A stretch of DNA of 64,000 nucleotides. Origin: Verrucomicrobiota bacterium (GTDB lineage: Bacteria > Verrucomicrobiota > Verrucomicrobiia > Limisphaerales > Pedosphaeraceae). Where the stretch lies: positions 1-64,000 of the forward strand of contig JAJPHR010000054.1 of assembly GCA_021325145.1 (NCBI GenBank), in the 5' to 3' direction. Positions 39,540 to 48,818 of this stretch are shown here, one piece after another. The notes under the pieces were generated by a model. That model was not told the origin of the DNA, made no database searches, and worked only from the letters and a program-made list of their open reading frames with translations. Made by a program: the position numbers and the translations under genes. Numbering within the stretch: the first letter of the stretch is position 1; each line of letters starts with the position of its first letter.

Positions 39540-39944
39540 ATGAATTTTACCCTCGAACACCTCGGCCTTGCGGCGCGCGACCCCTTGCTGCTCAAAGACT
39601 GGTATGTGGAAGTTCTGGGCGCTGAAGTGGTCTTCGACAACCAACAACCCTCGCGCGCCTTCTTTCTCACCCTGCCGGGCGGTCCGCTCATCGAAATTTA
39701 TCAGGCCGACCTCTCCCTCGACGAAACCGGCATCAACGCCCTCGCCGGCTGGCGGCACGTGGCCTTGCGCGTCGAATCCATTGAAGCCTCCCGCTCCCTC
39801 CTGGAAAAGCGCGGCGTGAAATTCCTCGACCCCGTGAAACCCGCCGGCGGCGGCGGGCGCATCCTGTTTTTCCGCGACGCCGAACAAAACCTCCTGCACC
39901 TCGTCGAACGCCCGCCAGGATCCAGCTTCAACGCCGCCCGGTAG
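39540..39944 (+). CDS. VOC family (glyoxalase/bleomycin-resistance fold) protein
   Basis: A 134-residue single VOC domain. It opens with FTLEHLGLAARDPLLLKDWYVEVLGAE, and the metal ligands are likely H8, E52 in LIEIYQ, H74 in GWRHVAL and E118-equivalent in LLHLVE. Family members include lactoylglutathione lyase, methylmalonyl-CoA epimerase and fosfomycin resistance enzymes; nothing here singles one out. It stands upstream of a GNAT gene on the same strand with a 34-bp gap, so they may share a transcript. Confidence 0.85.
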   Translation: MNFTLEHLGLAARDPLLLKDWYVEVLGAEVVFDNQQPSRAFFLTLPGGPLIEIYQADLSLDETGINALAGWRHVALRVESIEASRSLLEKRGVKFLDPVKPAGGGGRILFFRDAEQNLLHLVERPPGSSFNAAR

Positions 39945-39978
39945 ATGGCTGCCTTAACTATTAAGCTGGCCTGCCATC

Positions 39979-40509
39979 ATGCACCTTAAACTAAAGTCAG
40001 CCTCAATTCGCCCCTGGTCGATGGAGGATGCGGTCGCCGTCCAACGCTACGCGAACAATCGAAAGATTTGGCTGAACCTCCGCGACGTCTTCCCGCATCC
40101 CTACACTCTCGAGAACGCACAAGCCTTTCTAAGTTACGTCACCCAGGAGAACCCTCAAACCGCCTTCGCCATAGCGACGCCTGCGGAAGCGATCGGTTGC
40201 ATCGGCCTCACACTCGGCGGCGACGTTCACCGCAAGGCGGCGGAATTGGGGTACTGGTTGGGCGAGCCGTACTGGGGGCGGGGCATCATGTCCGAGGTGG
40301 TGGGCAGATTCACCCGCCGCGCCTTCGAAGTATTTGACCTGCAACGGATTTTCGCCGAACCCTTCGCGAACAATCGCGCCTCGGTGCGCGTTCTCGAAAA
40401 AGCCGGGTTCGTCTGCGAGGGACGCTTGCGTGCCAGCATTTTTAAAGACGGCCAGCTTCAGGATTCGTTTCTATACGCCTGTGTGCGCGACAACGCCGCC
40501 CGGCCTTGA
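39979..40509 (+). CDS. GNAT family N-acetyltransferase (RimJ/RimL type)
   Basis: A 176-residue acetyltransferase using acetyl-CoA. The order of motifs follows the RimJ/RimL group: LKSASIRPWSMEDA at the front, ELGYWLGEPYWGRGIMSEVV (motif A with the pyrophosphate loop), and FANNRASVRVLEKAGFVCEG (motif B). Such proteins acetylate ribosomal protein N-termini or small amines and confer resistance to some toxins; the substrate here is unknown. It follows the VOC gene. Confidence 0.9.
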   Translation: MHLKLKSASIRPWSMEDAVAVQRYANNRKIWLNLRDVFPHPYTLENAQAFLSYVTQENPQTAFAIATPAEAIGCIGLTLGGDVHRKAAELGYWLGEPYWGRGIMSEVVGRFTRRAFEVFDLQRIFAEPFANNRASVRVLEKAGFVCEGRLRASIFKDGQLQDSFLYACVRDNAARP

Positions 40510-40806
40510 TCATTCGCATCGCCGGGAGCGGACGGCGTTTCCCCTCACCGTGACCGCCAAGTCTGGCATGCTGCTCCGTCATTCGCGCCGGTTTTCCGTT
40601 TATTCCTGTTTAACTCGATAAAACGCTAAAATTGCGTGTCAGCGCCCCCAATTCCGCCATTCCCCGTATATTTTTGGCGGCAATTACGATTTTTCTTGAA
40701 AACGGCAAGTTGATTGCTAAAGTCATGTCACTGGGTTCACGGGTGTTTCGTGAGCCGAGCTATTAGCAGAAGTTGGTCCTTCTCCATTTAGGAGCAGGCC
40801 CCTGCT

Positions 40807-41799
40807 GTGATCAGAAAGCCAGATGTCTTTATCGTTGGCGCACCCAAGTGCGGCACAACTGCGATGGACCGCTATCTTGCGGGCCATCCGGAGGTCTTCA
40901 TGGCCCGGAAGGAGATGCACCACTTCGGCGCAGATCTTCGCTTCGGCTCCCAATTCTACCGCCGCGATCCCAGCGCTTATCTGAACGAATTCGCCGGCTG
41001 GAACGGCCAGCACCGCGTGGGTGAGTCCTCCGTTTGGTATCTTTTTTCCCAGCAAGCCGCCGCGGAATTGAAAGCCTTCAACCCGGAGGCGCGCGCCATT
41101 GTCATGCTGCGCGAACCCGCGGAAATGCTGCATTCCCTTTACTACTCGTTTCGCTTCGATGCCAACGAACACCTGCCCACCTTCGAAGCCGCGCTGGCCG
41201 CCGAGAGCGATCGCCGCGCCGGCCGCAACCTGGCGCCCCAGACCTATCTCGCGCAAGGCCTCGTGTATCGGGATACCGTGCGCTACACCGACCAGGTAAA
41301 GCGGTATTTTGAAGCCTTCGGCCGCGAACGCGTGCACGTGATCATTTACGACGACCTCGCGGCGGACACCGCCGCCGAATACCGCAAAACGCTCGAATTC
41401 CTGGACGTGGATTCCAGCCGGACCAGGATCCAATTTGGAAAAATCAACGGCAACCAGGATGTGAAGTTCCGGGCCTTGCGTTCGCTGCTGAGGAACCGCT
41501 GGTTGTGTTCAACCGTGCTCGCCGCGCGGCCCTGGCTGCCCCGCCCCATTTTCACCGCTTTGCAGATGGTTGAATCGCGCCTGCGGAAGTTCAATTGCCG
41601 GCCCGCTGAGCGCCCAGTCATGGCGCCCGAGCTGTGCCACCGGCTCAAACGTGAATTCGCCCCTGAAATCGAGCGGCTGAGTGAATTGCTCGGTCGCGAT
41701 CTGACTCATTGGAGCCGGGACAAATCGACACCACCAGCTGCGCTGTCTTTTCCAGGAGTACGGGAGCAGCCCAGCCCCGAGCCCGCCGTCTTGATGTGA
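40807..41799 (+). CDS. PAPS-dependent sulfotransferase
   Basis: A 330-residue protein with a sulfotransferase domain. The 5'-phosphosulfate loop is GAPKCGTT (residues 11-18) and the 3'-phosphate motif is IVMLREPAEMLHSLYY (about 98-115). These enzymes move sulfate from PAPS to a sugar or other acceptor; the layout is closest to the heparan/lipooligosaccharide-like group found in surface-polysaccharide clusters. The GTG start at 40807 is used; the domain begins right after it. Its stop codon overlaps the likely GTG start of the next gene, so it is coupled to a large YfhO-like membrane protein. No cysH or PAPS synthesis gene is in view. Confidence 0.88.
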   Translation: MIRKPDVFIVGAPKCGTTAMDRYLAGHPEVFMARKEMHHFGADLRFGSQFYRRDPSAYLNEFAGWNGQHRVGESSVWYLFSQQAAAELKAFNPEARAIVMLREPAEMLHSLYYSFRFDANEHLPTFEAALAAESDRRAGRNLAPQTYLAQGLVYRDTVRYTDQVKRYFEAFGRERVHVIIYDDLAADTAAEYRKTLEFLDVDSSRTRIQFGKINGNQDVKFRALRSLLRNRWLCSTVLAARPWLPRPIFTALQMVESRLRKFNCRPAERPVMAPELCHRLKREFAPEIERLSELLGRDLTHWSRDKSTPPAALSFPGVREQPSPEPAVLM

Positions 41800-44552
41800 A
41801 ATCGTCACCTGCGTTGGGAAAGAAAGGCGGCACGGGATTTACCGCGACACTGCTGGTGCTCGCCGCCGTGCTCCTGTTGCTTCTGGGCTGCGGCTTTCTT
41901 CCGGGGAACACGCTGTTTTCCAACGATGGTCCGCTCGGCCGGTTGATGTCGCAATGCCATCAGTTGCCGGACCGGTTTTTCGGTTGCTGGCAGGACTTGG
42001 ATGGCATCGGCTACAGCGAAGGCAGCGCCTCCCCCAGCATCAGCTTCGGTCTGCAATGGCTGCTCGGGCCGCTTTGGTTCTCCCGGCTCTACACGCCCGC
42101 CTCGGTGCTGGTGCTGGGGCTGGCCGCGTGGTGCTTTTTCCGCAAGGCGGGCCTAGCTTCTCCGGCGTGCTTTCTGGGAGCGATTGCGGCCGCGTTGAAT
42201 TCAACCTTCTTTTCCACGGCTTGCTGGGGATTGGGGGCGCACGTCCTGACGGTGGCAATGAGTTTCCTCGCGCTGGCGGCGTTAATCGACACCTCCCCGC
42301 GCGGTCGCTGGCGGCGCGTCATGCTCGCGGGCCTCGCCGTGGGTATGGGGGTCATGGAAGGCGCGGACGTGGGTGCCATCTTCAGCCTGTATGTCGCCGC
42401 GTTCATTCTTTGGCAGGCCGCAACAATCGAGGGTCCGCGCGTGCGACAACTTGGCGGCGGCCTGGCCCGTCTGGCGCTGGTCGCGGTCTGCGCCGCCCTG
42501 CTGGCCGCCCGCGCCATTTCCGAACTGGTCGCCACGAACATCACCGGCGTGGCGGGAACACAACAAGACGCCATGACGCGCGCCGCGCGATGGGACTGGG
42601 CCACGCAATGGAGCTTCCCCAAAAAGGAGGCCCTGGGCGTGATTGTGCCGGGACTGTTCGGCTATCGCATGCAAACTCCGAACGGCGGGAACTACTGGGG
42701 CGCAATTGGGCGCGCACCTGACTGGGACACTTACCTGGCCAAAGGCTCGGAAGGCACGCCACCCAATGGATTTTTGCGGTACTCGGGCAATGGCTTCTAC
42801 GCAGGCGTCCCCGTGATTATGCTCGCGCTTTGGGCCGCGGTGGAATCGCTCCGCCGGAAGGATTCCGCTTTCAACCTCTCTCAGCGCAAGTGGCTGTGGT
42901 TTTGGCTTGGCACCGGCCTCATCTCCTTGTTGCTCGCCTTTGGGCGTTATGCTCCCCTCTATCGTTTGATTTATGCCCTGCCCTACTTTTCCACCATTCG
43001 AAATCCCACCAAGTTCCTGCATTTGTTTAGCTTCGCCCTCGTAATCCTTTTCGCATACGGAATGGACGGCTTGGCCCGCCGATATTTCCGCCCGCCCGCT
43101 ACTGCCGGGGCGCCATGGACCGGGTTTGTAAGCTGGTGGACCAAGGCGAATCGAAACGAAAAACGCTGGCTCCGGGCTTGCGCACTCGTGCTGGCGGGAA
43201 GCCTGCTCGCCTGGATGGTTTACGCCTCCTACAGCCAGATGCTCGAGCATTATTTGCAAACCGTCCGTTTCAAAGGTCTCCAACCGCACAACATCGCCAT
43301 ATTTAGCATCGGGCAGGTTGGCTGGTTCGTGTTCTTTTGGGCGTTGGCCGCGGGTTTCATCGCGCTGACCTTCAGCGGCGCTTTTGCCGGCCGGCGTGCC
43401 CGCCGGGGCGTTATCCTGCTGGCGGTGTTGCTGATTTTGGACCTCGGGCGGGCAAACCTGCCGTGGATCATCGTGCTGGATTATCAGGACGAATACGCCA
43501 GCAACCCCATTCTTGAGAAGCTGAGGGAGCATCCGAACGAACAGCGTGTGGCGCTGCCTCCTTTCCGTTCCTCGCCGCAGATGTCCGGCCTTTTCTGGCT
43601 CTACGAAAGCGCATGGCTGGAACATCAGTTCCCGTATTACAACATCCAATCGCTCGATGTGATCCAAATGTCCCGCATGCCCGTGGACCTCAAGTCCTTT
43701 GGGACCGCCCTGACGCCGCCGCCGGACAAAGAGGCCGAGGTCCCCCGAATCCTCGGTCGCCGCTGGCAACTGACCAACACGCGCTATCTGATTGCCGCCA
43801 CAAACTTCCTGGATTTTCTTGAGCAGGTCGATCCCGTGCGCCACCGTTTCCGCCTGGTCGAACGCTTCGATGTCCTTCCCAAACCGGGAATTTTGCGTGC
43901 CACCTTGCCGGAGCAACTAACCGCTGCGCCGGCCGAGCGGGGCGCGTTCGCCCTCTTCGAATACAGCGGGTCCCTGCCGCGCGCGAAGCTCTACGCCAAC
44001 TGGCAGGTGAACACCAACGCGCAGGCTGTGCTGGAGCAATTAACCAGCCCGGCCTTCGACCCGGAGCAAATCGTCCTCGTAACGGGCGAAGTTCCGCTCC
44101 CCGCAAACACCGCCGGCGCTGCCACGGTCGGCGGAACCGTCGAATCGGTCACCTACGCCTCGAAACATGTCGTTTTGAAGTGCGACGCACCGCAGCCCTC
44201 CGTGCTTTTGCTCAACGACCATTTCGATCCCCATTGGAAAGTGTCGGTGGATGGCCGGCAGCGGACGTTGTTGCGATGCAACTATGTCATGCGCGGCGTT
44301 TATCTCGAGCCAGGCGTTCACACCGTCGAGTTCCGTTTCCAACCACCGGTGCAATCGCTCTACGTGAGCCTCGCCACCATCGGCGCGGGCCTCGGACTGC
44401 TTGCGTTTGCCGGAGTCTCCGGCTACCGCCACCGCGCGACCACACCCGTTCCCGAAGTTCGGCCGGCAGCCTCGCCCGGCCGGGAAGCGCCCAGGCAACC
44501 CGCGAAAAAAACCGGCCGCGGGAAACGGCTCGCCTCCAAGGGAGCATCGTAG
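41796..44552 (+). CDS. Large polytopic membrane protein, YfhO-like
   Basis: A 918-residue membrane protein. The GTG start at 41796 overlaps the sulfotransferase stop and places the first helix (FTATLLVLAAVLLLLLGCGF) at the front. About eleven membrane helices occupy residues 15-530, with a loop motif resembling GT-C type glycosyltransferases and YfhO (SNDGPLG, near the first loop). The last 370 residues are mostly outside the membrane, and the tail is lysine- and proline-rich. YfhO-like proteins help glycosylate surface polymers using a lipid-linked sugar donor. Together with the sulfotransferase this suggests a role in making or moving a sulfated glycan (inference). The same frame is open 29 codons before the chosen start, within the sulfotransferase gene. 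Confidence 0.8.
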   Translation: MKSSPALGKKGGTGFTATLLVLAAVLLLLLGCGFLPGNTLFSNDGPLGRLMSQCHQLPDRFFGCWQDLDGIGYSEGSASPSISFGLQWLLGPLWFSRLYTPASVLVLGLAAWCFFRKAGLASPACFLGAIAAALNSTFFSTACWGLGAHVLTVAMSFLALAALIDTSPRGRWRRVMLAGLAVGMGVMEGADVGAIFSLYVAAFILWQAATIEGPRVRQLGGGLARLALVAVCAALLAARAISELVATNITGVAGTQQDAMTRAARWDWATQWSFPKKEALGVIVPGLFGYRMQTPNGGNYWGAIGRAPDWDTYLAKGSEGTPPNGFLRYSGNGFYAGVPVIMLALWAAVESLRRKDSAFNLSQRKWLWFWLGTGLISLLLAFGRYAPLYRLIYALPYFSTIRNPTKFLHLFSFALVILFAYGMDGLARRYFRPPATAGAPWTGFVSWWTKANRNEKRWLRACALVLAGSLLAWMVYASYSQMLEHYLQTVRFKGLQPHNIAIFSIGQVGWFVFFWALAAGFIALTFSGAFAGRRARRGVILLAVLLILDLGRANLPWIIVLDYQDEYASNPILEKLREHPNEQRVALPPFRSSPQMSGLFWLYESAWLEHQFPYYNIQSLDVIQMSRMPVDLKSFGTALTPPPDKEAEVPRILGRRWQLTNTRYLIAATNFLDFLEQVDPVRHRFRLVERFDVLPKPGILRATLPEQLTAAPAERGAFALFEYSGSLPRAKLYANWQVNTNAQAVLEQLTSPAFDPEQIVLVTGEVPLPANTAGAATVGGTVESVTYASKHVVLKCDAPQPSVLLLNDHFDPHWKVSVDGRQRTLLRCNYVMRGVYLEPGVHTVEFRFQPPVQSLYVSLATIGAGLGLLAFAGVSGYRHRATTPVPEVRPAASPGREAPRQPAKKTGRGKRLASKGAS

Positions 44553-44627
44553 CGAATTAACGAGTCGCCCACTCATGTTCGGCGACCTTGGGATGGACAG
44601 CCCCGACCCTCGCGTTAATATCGCCGC

Positions 44628-45215
44628 GTGGAAAAGAACCGGCTCGAAGCCTTCAGCGACGGCGTAATCGCCATCATCATCACCATCATGGTGCTGGAAC
44701 TGAAAGTGCCCAAGGGGGCCGGGCTCGCCGACCTGAAACCGTTGTGGCCGGTGATCTTGAGTTATCTGTTGAGCTACATCTACGTGGGCATCTATTGGAA
44801 CAATCACCACCACATGTTCCATTCCACCCGGCACGTTACCGGCGGCATCCTCTGGGCGAACCTGCACTTGCTCTTTTGGCTTTCCCTCTTTCCGTTCATG
44901 ACCGCCTGGATGGGTCAAAACCATCTCGCGGCCACGCCCACCGCTGTCTATGGCTTCGTGCTGCTGATGGCCGCCCTCGCCTATTATATTTTGCAACGCA
45001 CCATCATCGCCCAGCAGGGGCCGCACTCATTGCTCGCAACCGCGGTCGGAAAGGACTGGAAAGGCAAAGTCTCGCCGATCCTCTATTTGAGCGGCATCCC
45101 GCTCGCCTACGTAAGCCCATGGATTTCCAACGGCCTGTATGTGCTGGTCGCCCTGATCTGGCTGGTTCCCGACCGCCGCATCGAGCGCGTTCTCGTGAAA
45201 CGAGAACGGGAATGA
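44628..45215 (+). CDS. TMEM175-family (DUF1211) potassium channel-like protein
   Basis: A 195-residue membrane protein. It begins with the family signature R5 followed by FSDGV (residues 9-13) in helix 1, and IIWNNHHHM-like segment IYWNNHHHMF in helix 2 or 3. Six helices are expected, and such proteins assemble as tetramers with a hydrophobic filter made by helix 1; bacterial members conduct potassium with modest selectivity. The start is GTG at 44628. No partner gene or regulator is adjacent. Confidence 0.88.
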   Translation: MEKNRLEAFSDGVIAIIITIMVLELKVPKGAGLADLKPLWPVILSYLLSYIYVGIYWNNHHHMFHSTRHVTGGILWANLHLLFWLSLFPFMTAWMGQNHLAATPTAVYGFVLLMAALAYYILQRTIIAQQGPHSLLATAVGKDWKGKVSPILYLSGIPLAYVSPWISNGLYVLVALIWLVPDRRIERVLVKRERE

Positions 45216-45314
45216 GCAGTTCACTCCCGCAACCGAATCCGTCTGCATTCACTTCATGGCTGGCAGGGACGCGCTGCCGTGCGTCCGATGCGTCCGTCCG
45301 CAAACCGCTTCTCT

Positions 45315-48300
45315 TCACGGCGACACGACGCGATAAAACCGGGTGCGGTAATTGGTCGCCGTGCGGTCAGTGAACGTCAGTGAGGGGATGGCCGGCGTGA
45401 AATTCGTCAAATCAATCCACACGATGGGATGTGCGCCCAGGTTCGTGGCCGCTTGGATGCGATAGGCAAAATTGGTCTCCAACGCCAGCGTGAAAACAAA
45501 GCCATTGCTGCGCGCAATGAACGGCCCGACGAATTGCGCCGCCGCGACGGCTTTGTTGGTGGCGATCAGGTCGGGACCAAATTCACCGGTGTCGCCCCGC
45601 GCCGAAGTCGCCGTGGCGCTAAAATATTGTCCGGCGTAATTACCAGCCGTGTTGGTGAGGACAAAATTCGCGTTGCCGGAGCCGTCGGTGTTCACACTGA
45701 CCGAGCCGGCGTGGAACTGCCCCTGGCCATAACCGCCTGGGCCGGCAGCGGGACTGCGATAAACGTCAATCCAAAACGTTTCATTGGCCGTGCTGTTGAG
45801 CGTGCCGGAAATAATGGTTGCGTTGCCGCTTCCAAACGCGTTGGTGATGAGGGGGAAATTCTGGAGGTTGTTGGGGCCGGCGGCAAAGCCAATATGGTTG
45901 GGTGTGACCCCGTCGCCGTTCAAATCAATCCCGAGCCTGCCGTTGCCGAAAATGAGATTGCCGCGGATCGAATCGTTCGTTGTCTCCGGATCATACATCG
46001 CCACGCCGATTTGACCGAACGCAATGACATTGTCCATGCCCGCACCAACGCCGCCGACCAAATTGCTCGTTGCGCCACCCCACAGCGCGACATTTGCAAA
46101 CAAATTTCCCAACGCATTGGTTCCGGTGGAATCAGTGCCGATAAAATTTCCTTCGACCACGTTCCCGTCCGTGCCCGAACCTTCGATCACCAATCCATAA
46201 TTGCCGTTGCCCGAAATGACATTGCGCGCGCCCGCCGTTGTGCCACCGACAAGGTTCAACGACGCTCCGCCTTGGATGTTCAAGCCGGCAAAACCATTCG
46301 GCACGGCACTCGTTCCCGTGGCGTCGGTGCCAAAATAATTTCCCTGGACCACGTTGCCGGAAGTGCCAGCGTCGGAAATGCGCAACCCCTCGGAAGGCTG
46401 GCCGGAGAAGACATTACTCGTGATTAGATTGTTTTGCGCGCCCCCGAGCAGATACATGCCGGCTAACGTGTTGGGCAATGCAGCCGTGCCCGCCGCGTTC
46501 AGACCCACGAAATTCCCCTGGACGGTGTTGCCGTTCGCGTCCATGCCGGCTATCCAGATGCCGGCATTCGCGTTGCCCGAAATGACATTGCGGGCGAGAG
46601 CGCCGGCGCCACCGATGACGTTGTTGCTCGCGCCGCTGGCCACAATCAGGCCCGCAAATGAATTGGAGACGATATGGTTGCCGGACGCGTCGAGGCCGAT
46701 GTAATTGCCAAGGACGGAGTTCCCGAATGTGTTGGTTATGAAGATGCCGTATTGAACATTGCCGGAGAGGATATTTCGCGCCCCCGTGTTCGTGCCGCCG
46801 ATGATATTGTTGTTGGCAAGATTGTCGATGAGCACGCCGCTCAGACCATCCGGGACGCCGTAGGAGCCACTGGCGTCGGTCCCAATGTAATTGCCGAGCA
46901 CCACATTGCCCGTTGTATTCGGGTCCGTCAGGATGACGCCGTAGCCAGCGTTGCCCGAAAGAACATTCCGCGCCCCGGCGCTGGCGCCCCCGATGACATT
47001 GTTGCTGGATCCATTGCCGATCAGAACGCCGCTCAAGCTGTTGGGGACCGCGATGGCGCCGCTGGCGTCGGTGCCAATGTAATTGCCAAGCACCATATTG
47101 CCGGCGGTGTTCGAATCAGTGATGAAGATGCCGTACTGCTGGTTGCCGGAGAGAACATTTCGCGTGAGGGCATTCGTGCCGCCGATGGTGTTTCGGCTGG
47201 CCCCGTCGAAGACCAGGATTCCTTGAAAAGCGTTCGGCGCGGCGTTGGAGCCCGTCGAATCAAGACCCAGCCAGCAGCCGGCAATGGTATTGTTCGTCGC
47301 ATCAAGGTATTCCAACGTCAGTCCGTTCCAGCTAAAGCCCTCGAACGAAATGTTTTTCACCTGGTTGCTCGCCGAATAAATCAGCAGCCCGGTGTTGGCA
47401 TTGCGTGGATCGGGCAGCATCCGCGAGCCGTCCACGACGATCAGGGGTTTGCTGGTGAAGCCCGGTTGGGTCGAACCATCAATGACAACCCCATTCGTCA
47501 CGAGCGTTGGCAACTGGCCGGTAAGATGGATGGTGAAAACGCCGTTGCTGTAACCGGGATCGTTGGTCGGAATATTGAAGCGAATGATCGCGCCCGGATT
47601 GTCCGTCGCATAGTAAAGCGCCGCGCGCAGGCTGCCGGGGCCGGCGTCGGCGGTGGTGGTCACAATGTTCGTGGGCGGCACCGCGGGCGCGCCGTAAAGA
47701 AAGCGCAGCGCCGCGCGGTCCCCGGGGCTGAGGGCGAAGTTCCCCATGCGGAATTGGTAGCGGGGAAAATAAGGCGGCTTCGGCTGCTGCGTGGCGAGTA
47801 CGCCGGATTGAAGCGACTTAAAGTCCCAGCCCAGATGCATCACTGATTCAAAATCGTAATTTCCGTTGGTGACGCTGGTTGGATCAATCGTGAACCAGAC
47901 TATGTTCGAGGCTTCGGAGGCGATGTTGTTCGTCAGCACGGCGACATAATTCGTGGCATCACGCCGGATGTTTTCATGCGTGAAGCCGAACGAATGCCCC
48001 ATCTCGTGACAGACCTGCGCGCGGCTCAGGTTGTTGATGGTGACCACCTGCGGACTGTACCCGGCGGAAACGAGATCAAAACCGTTGGTGTTGTAATCAA
48101 AAAGAATCCAGCGCGTTTGGTTGGTGTGCGGCACAAACTTGACGTTCGCCGCGAGCTCCCATTCGCGCAGGCCGTCGAGATAGGTCTGCTGCTGCGCGGC
48201 ACTGAGCGTGTTCGTAAATTCATACGGCACGATGCCGCCCGGCCAGGGGACGTTGGTTGGCGAGGTGCCGGAGTAAAAGTTTCCGCCGCGAGTCGCGAGC

Positions 48301-48440
48301 GGCAGGAGGAACAGGGATGTCAGCGCCAAAAAGGCATTAATGAATGCAACCGCTCGTTGCTGAAAACTCCGGCGAGCCGATGGAGTTGCATTTCGCGAAA
48401 CTGAAGGCATCACCGTCGTTGTGATGACCTGGTTGTCCAT
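45315..48440 (-). CDS. Exported astacin-like metalloprotease with beta-helix repeat array
   Basis: A 1041-residue exported protein. The start MDNQVITTTV precedes a long signal segment (core AFLALTSLFLLPLA). Residues about 60-250 are an M12A (astacin) protease: zinc motif HEMGHSFGFTHE near residue 146 and Met-turn SVMHL near 198. A short insert is followed by at least six tandem units of 60-64 residues, each with NVxSGNxxYG, GNYIGTDASG and NVIGG words, which fold as a right-handed parallel beta-helix; they are encoded at about 46010-47290. The last 100 residues (ETNFAYRIQAATNLG) are a C-terminal domain of the style seen in other large Verrucomicrobial exported proteins. It likely cuts surface or matrix proteins and is held on the surface. 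Confidence 0.9.
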   Translation of the reverse strand: MDNQVITTTVMPSVSRNATPSARRSFQQRAVAFINAFLALTSLFLLPLATRGGNFYSGTSPTNVPWPGGIVPYEFTNTLSAAQQQTYLDGLREWELAANVKFVPHTNQTRWILFDYNTNGFDLVSAGYSPQVVTINNLSRAQVCHEMGHSFGFTHENIRRDATNYVAVLTNNIASEASNIVWFTIDPTSVTNGNYDFESVMHLGWDFKSLQSGVLATQQPKPPYFPRYQFRMGNFALSPGDRAALRFLYGAPAVPPTNIVTTTADAGPGSLRAALYYATDNPGAIIRFNIPTNDPGYSNGVFTIHLTGQLPTLVTNGVVIDGSTQPGFTSKPLIVVDGSRMLPDPRNANTGLLIYSASNQVKNISFEGFSWNGLTLEYLDATNNTIAGCWLGLDSTGSNAAPNAFQGILVFDGASRNTIGGTNALTRNVLSGNQQYGIFITDSNTAGNMVLGNYIGTDASGAIAVPNSLSGVLIGNGSSNNVIGGASAGARNVLSGNAGYGVILTDPNTTGNVVLGNYIGTDASGSYGVPDGLSGVLIDNLANNNIIGGTNTGARNILSGNVQYGIFITNTFGNSVLGNYIGLDASGNHIVSNSFAGLIVASGASNNVIGGAGALARNVISGNANAGIWIAGMDANGNTVQGNFVGLNAAGTAALPNTLAGMYLLGGAQNNLITSNVFSGQPSEGLRISDAGTSGNVVQGNYFGTDATGTSAVPNGFAGLNIQGGASLNLVGGTTAGARNVISGNGNYGLVIEGSGTDGNVVEGNFIGTDSTGTNALGNLFANVALWGGATSNLVGGVGAGMDNVIAFGQIGVAMYDPETTNDSIRGNLIFGNGRLGIDLNGDGVTPNHIGFAAGPNNLQNFPLITNAFGSGNATIISGTLNSTANETFWIDVYRSPAAGPGGYGQGQFHAGSVSVNTDGSGNANFVLTNTAGNYAGQYFSATATSARGDTGEFGPDLIATNKAVAAAQFVGPFIARSNGFVFTLALETNFAYRIQAATNLGAHPIVWIDLTNFTPAIPSLTFTDRTATNYRTRFYRVVSP

Positions 48441-48618
48441 AGACACACGTTTGATTGGCCTGTCAGCGCACCCAAGTTGGCTCACGCACATCGAAAGTCA
48501 AGCGCCGGCAAACCGTCACGGTGCCAAATGGAGGCTCCCGCCAGCAGGAAGATTTTACATCCATCATTTACAATGGGCCCGTGCCGTGCACAATGAACGT
48601 CCCTTCGGAGAAACTAAC

Positions 48619-48741
48619 ATGCCGCAGGTGAATCAACCGCAGAATAAAAGTAAAATCATGGGCGATAAATCCCCGAAGTCGAAACAGAAAAAATCCTCAC
48701 AAAAACAAGCCGGCAAGAAGCCCGGTGGCAAGAAAAAATAA
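48619..48741 (+). CDS. Small lysine-rich protein (MGDKSPKSKQKK type)
   Basis: A 40-residue open frame ending in a lysine-rich tail, with GGAG eight bases before ATG at 48619; a second ATG at 48658 starts the highly conserved-looking part MGDKSPKSKQKKSSQKQ. I have seen similar very short MGDKSPK proteins annotated in many bacteria, with no known role. It is divergent from the astacin gene and followed by a hairpin terminator. Basic and short: a nucleic-acid or ribosome-binding role is possible but unsupported. Confidence 0.65.
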   Translation: MPQVNQPQNKSKIMGDKSPKSKQKKSSQKQAGKKPGGKKK

Positions 48742-48755
48742 TCAGCCGGTTATAC

Positions 48756-48797
48756 CTGTCTCTCCTGATGCAAAAAACAGGAGAGGCAGTGTTTCTT
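48756..48797. terminator. Hairpin terminator between convergent genes
   Basis: CTGTCTCTCCTG (48756-48767) pairs with CAGGAGAGGCAG (48778-48789) around a 10-base loop, with one G-U pair, and is followed by TGTTTCTTCTG. It can serve the small lysine-rich gene, and on the other strand the Nudix gene. Confidence 0.75.
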
Positions 48798-48818
48798 CTG
48801 CCGCTGCTCCGTTCGTGC

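Noticed and set aside
42282..43916. A 544-codon frame on the minus strand
   Set aside because: It is antisense to the YfhO-like membrane protein gene, whose helices are clear.
46010..47290. Tandem DNA repeats that could be mistaken for a CRISPR array
   Set aside because: Units are about 190 bp, in frame, and code for beta-helix repeats of the astacin protein; there are no short identical repeats with unique spacers and no cas genes.
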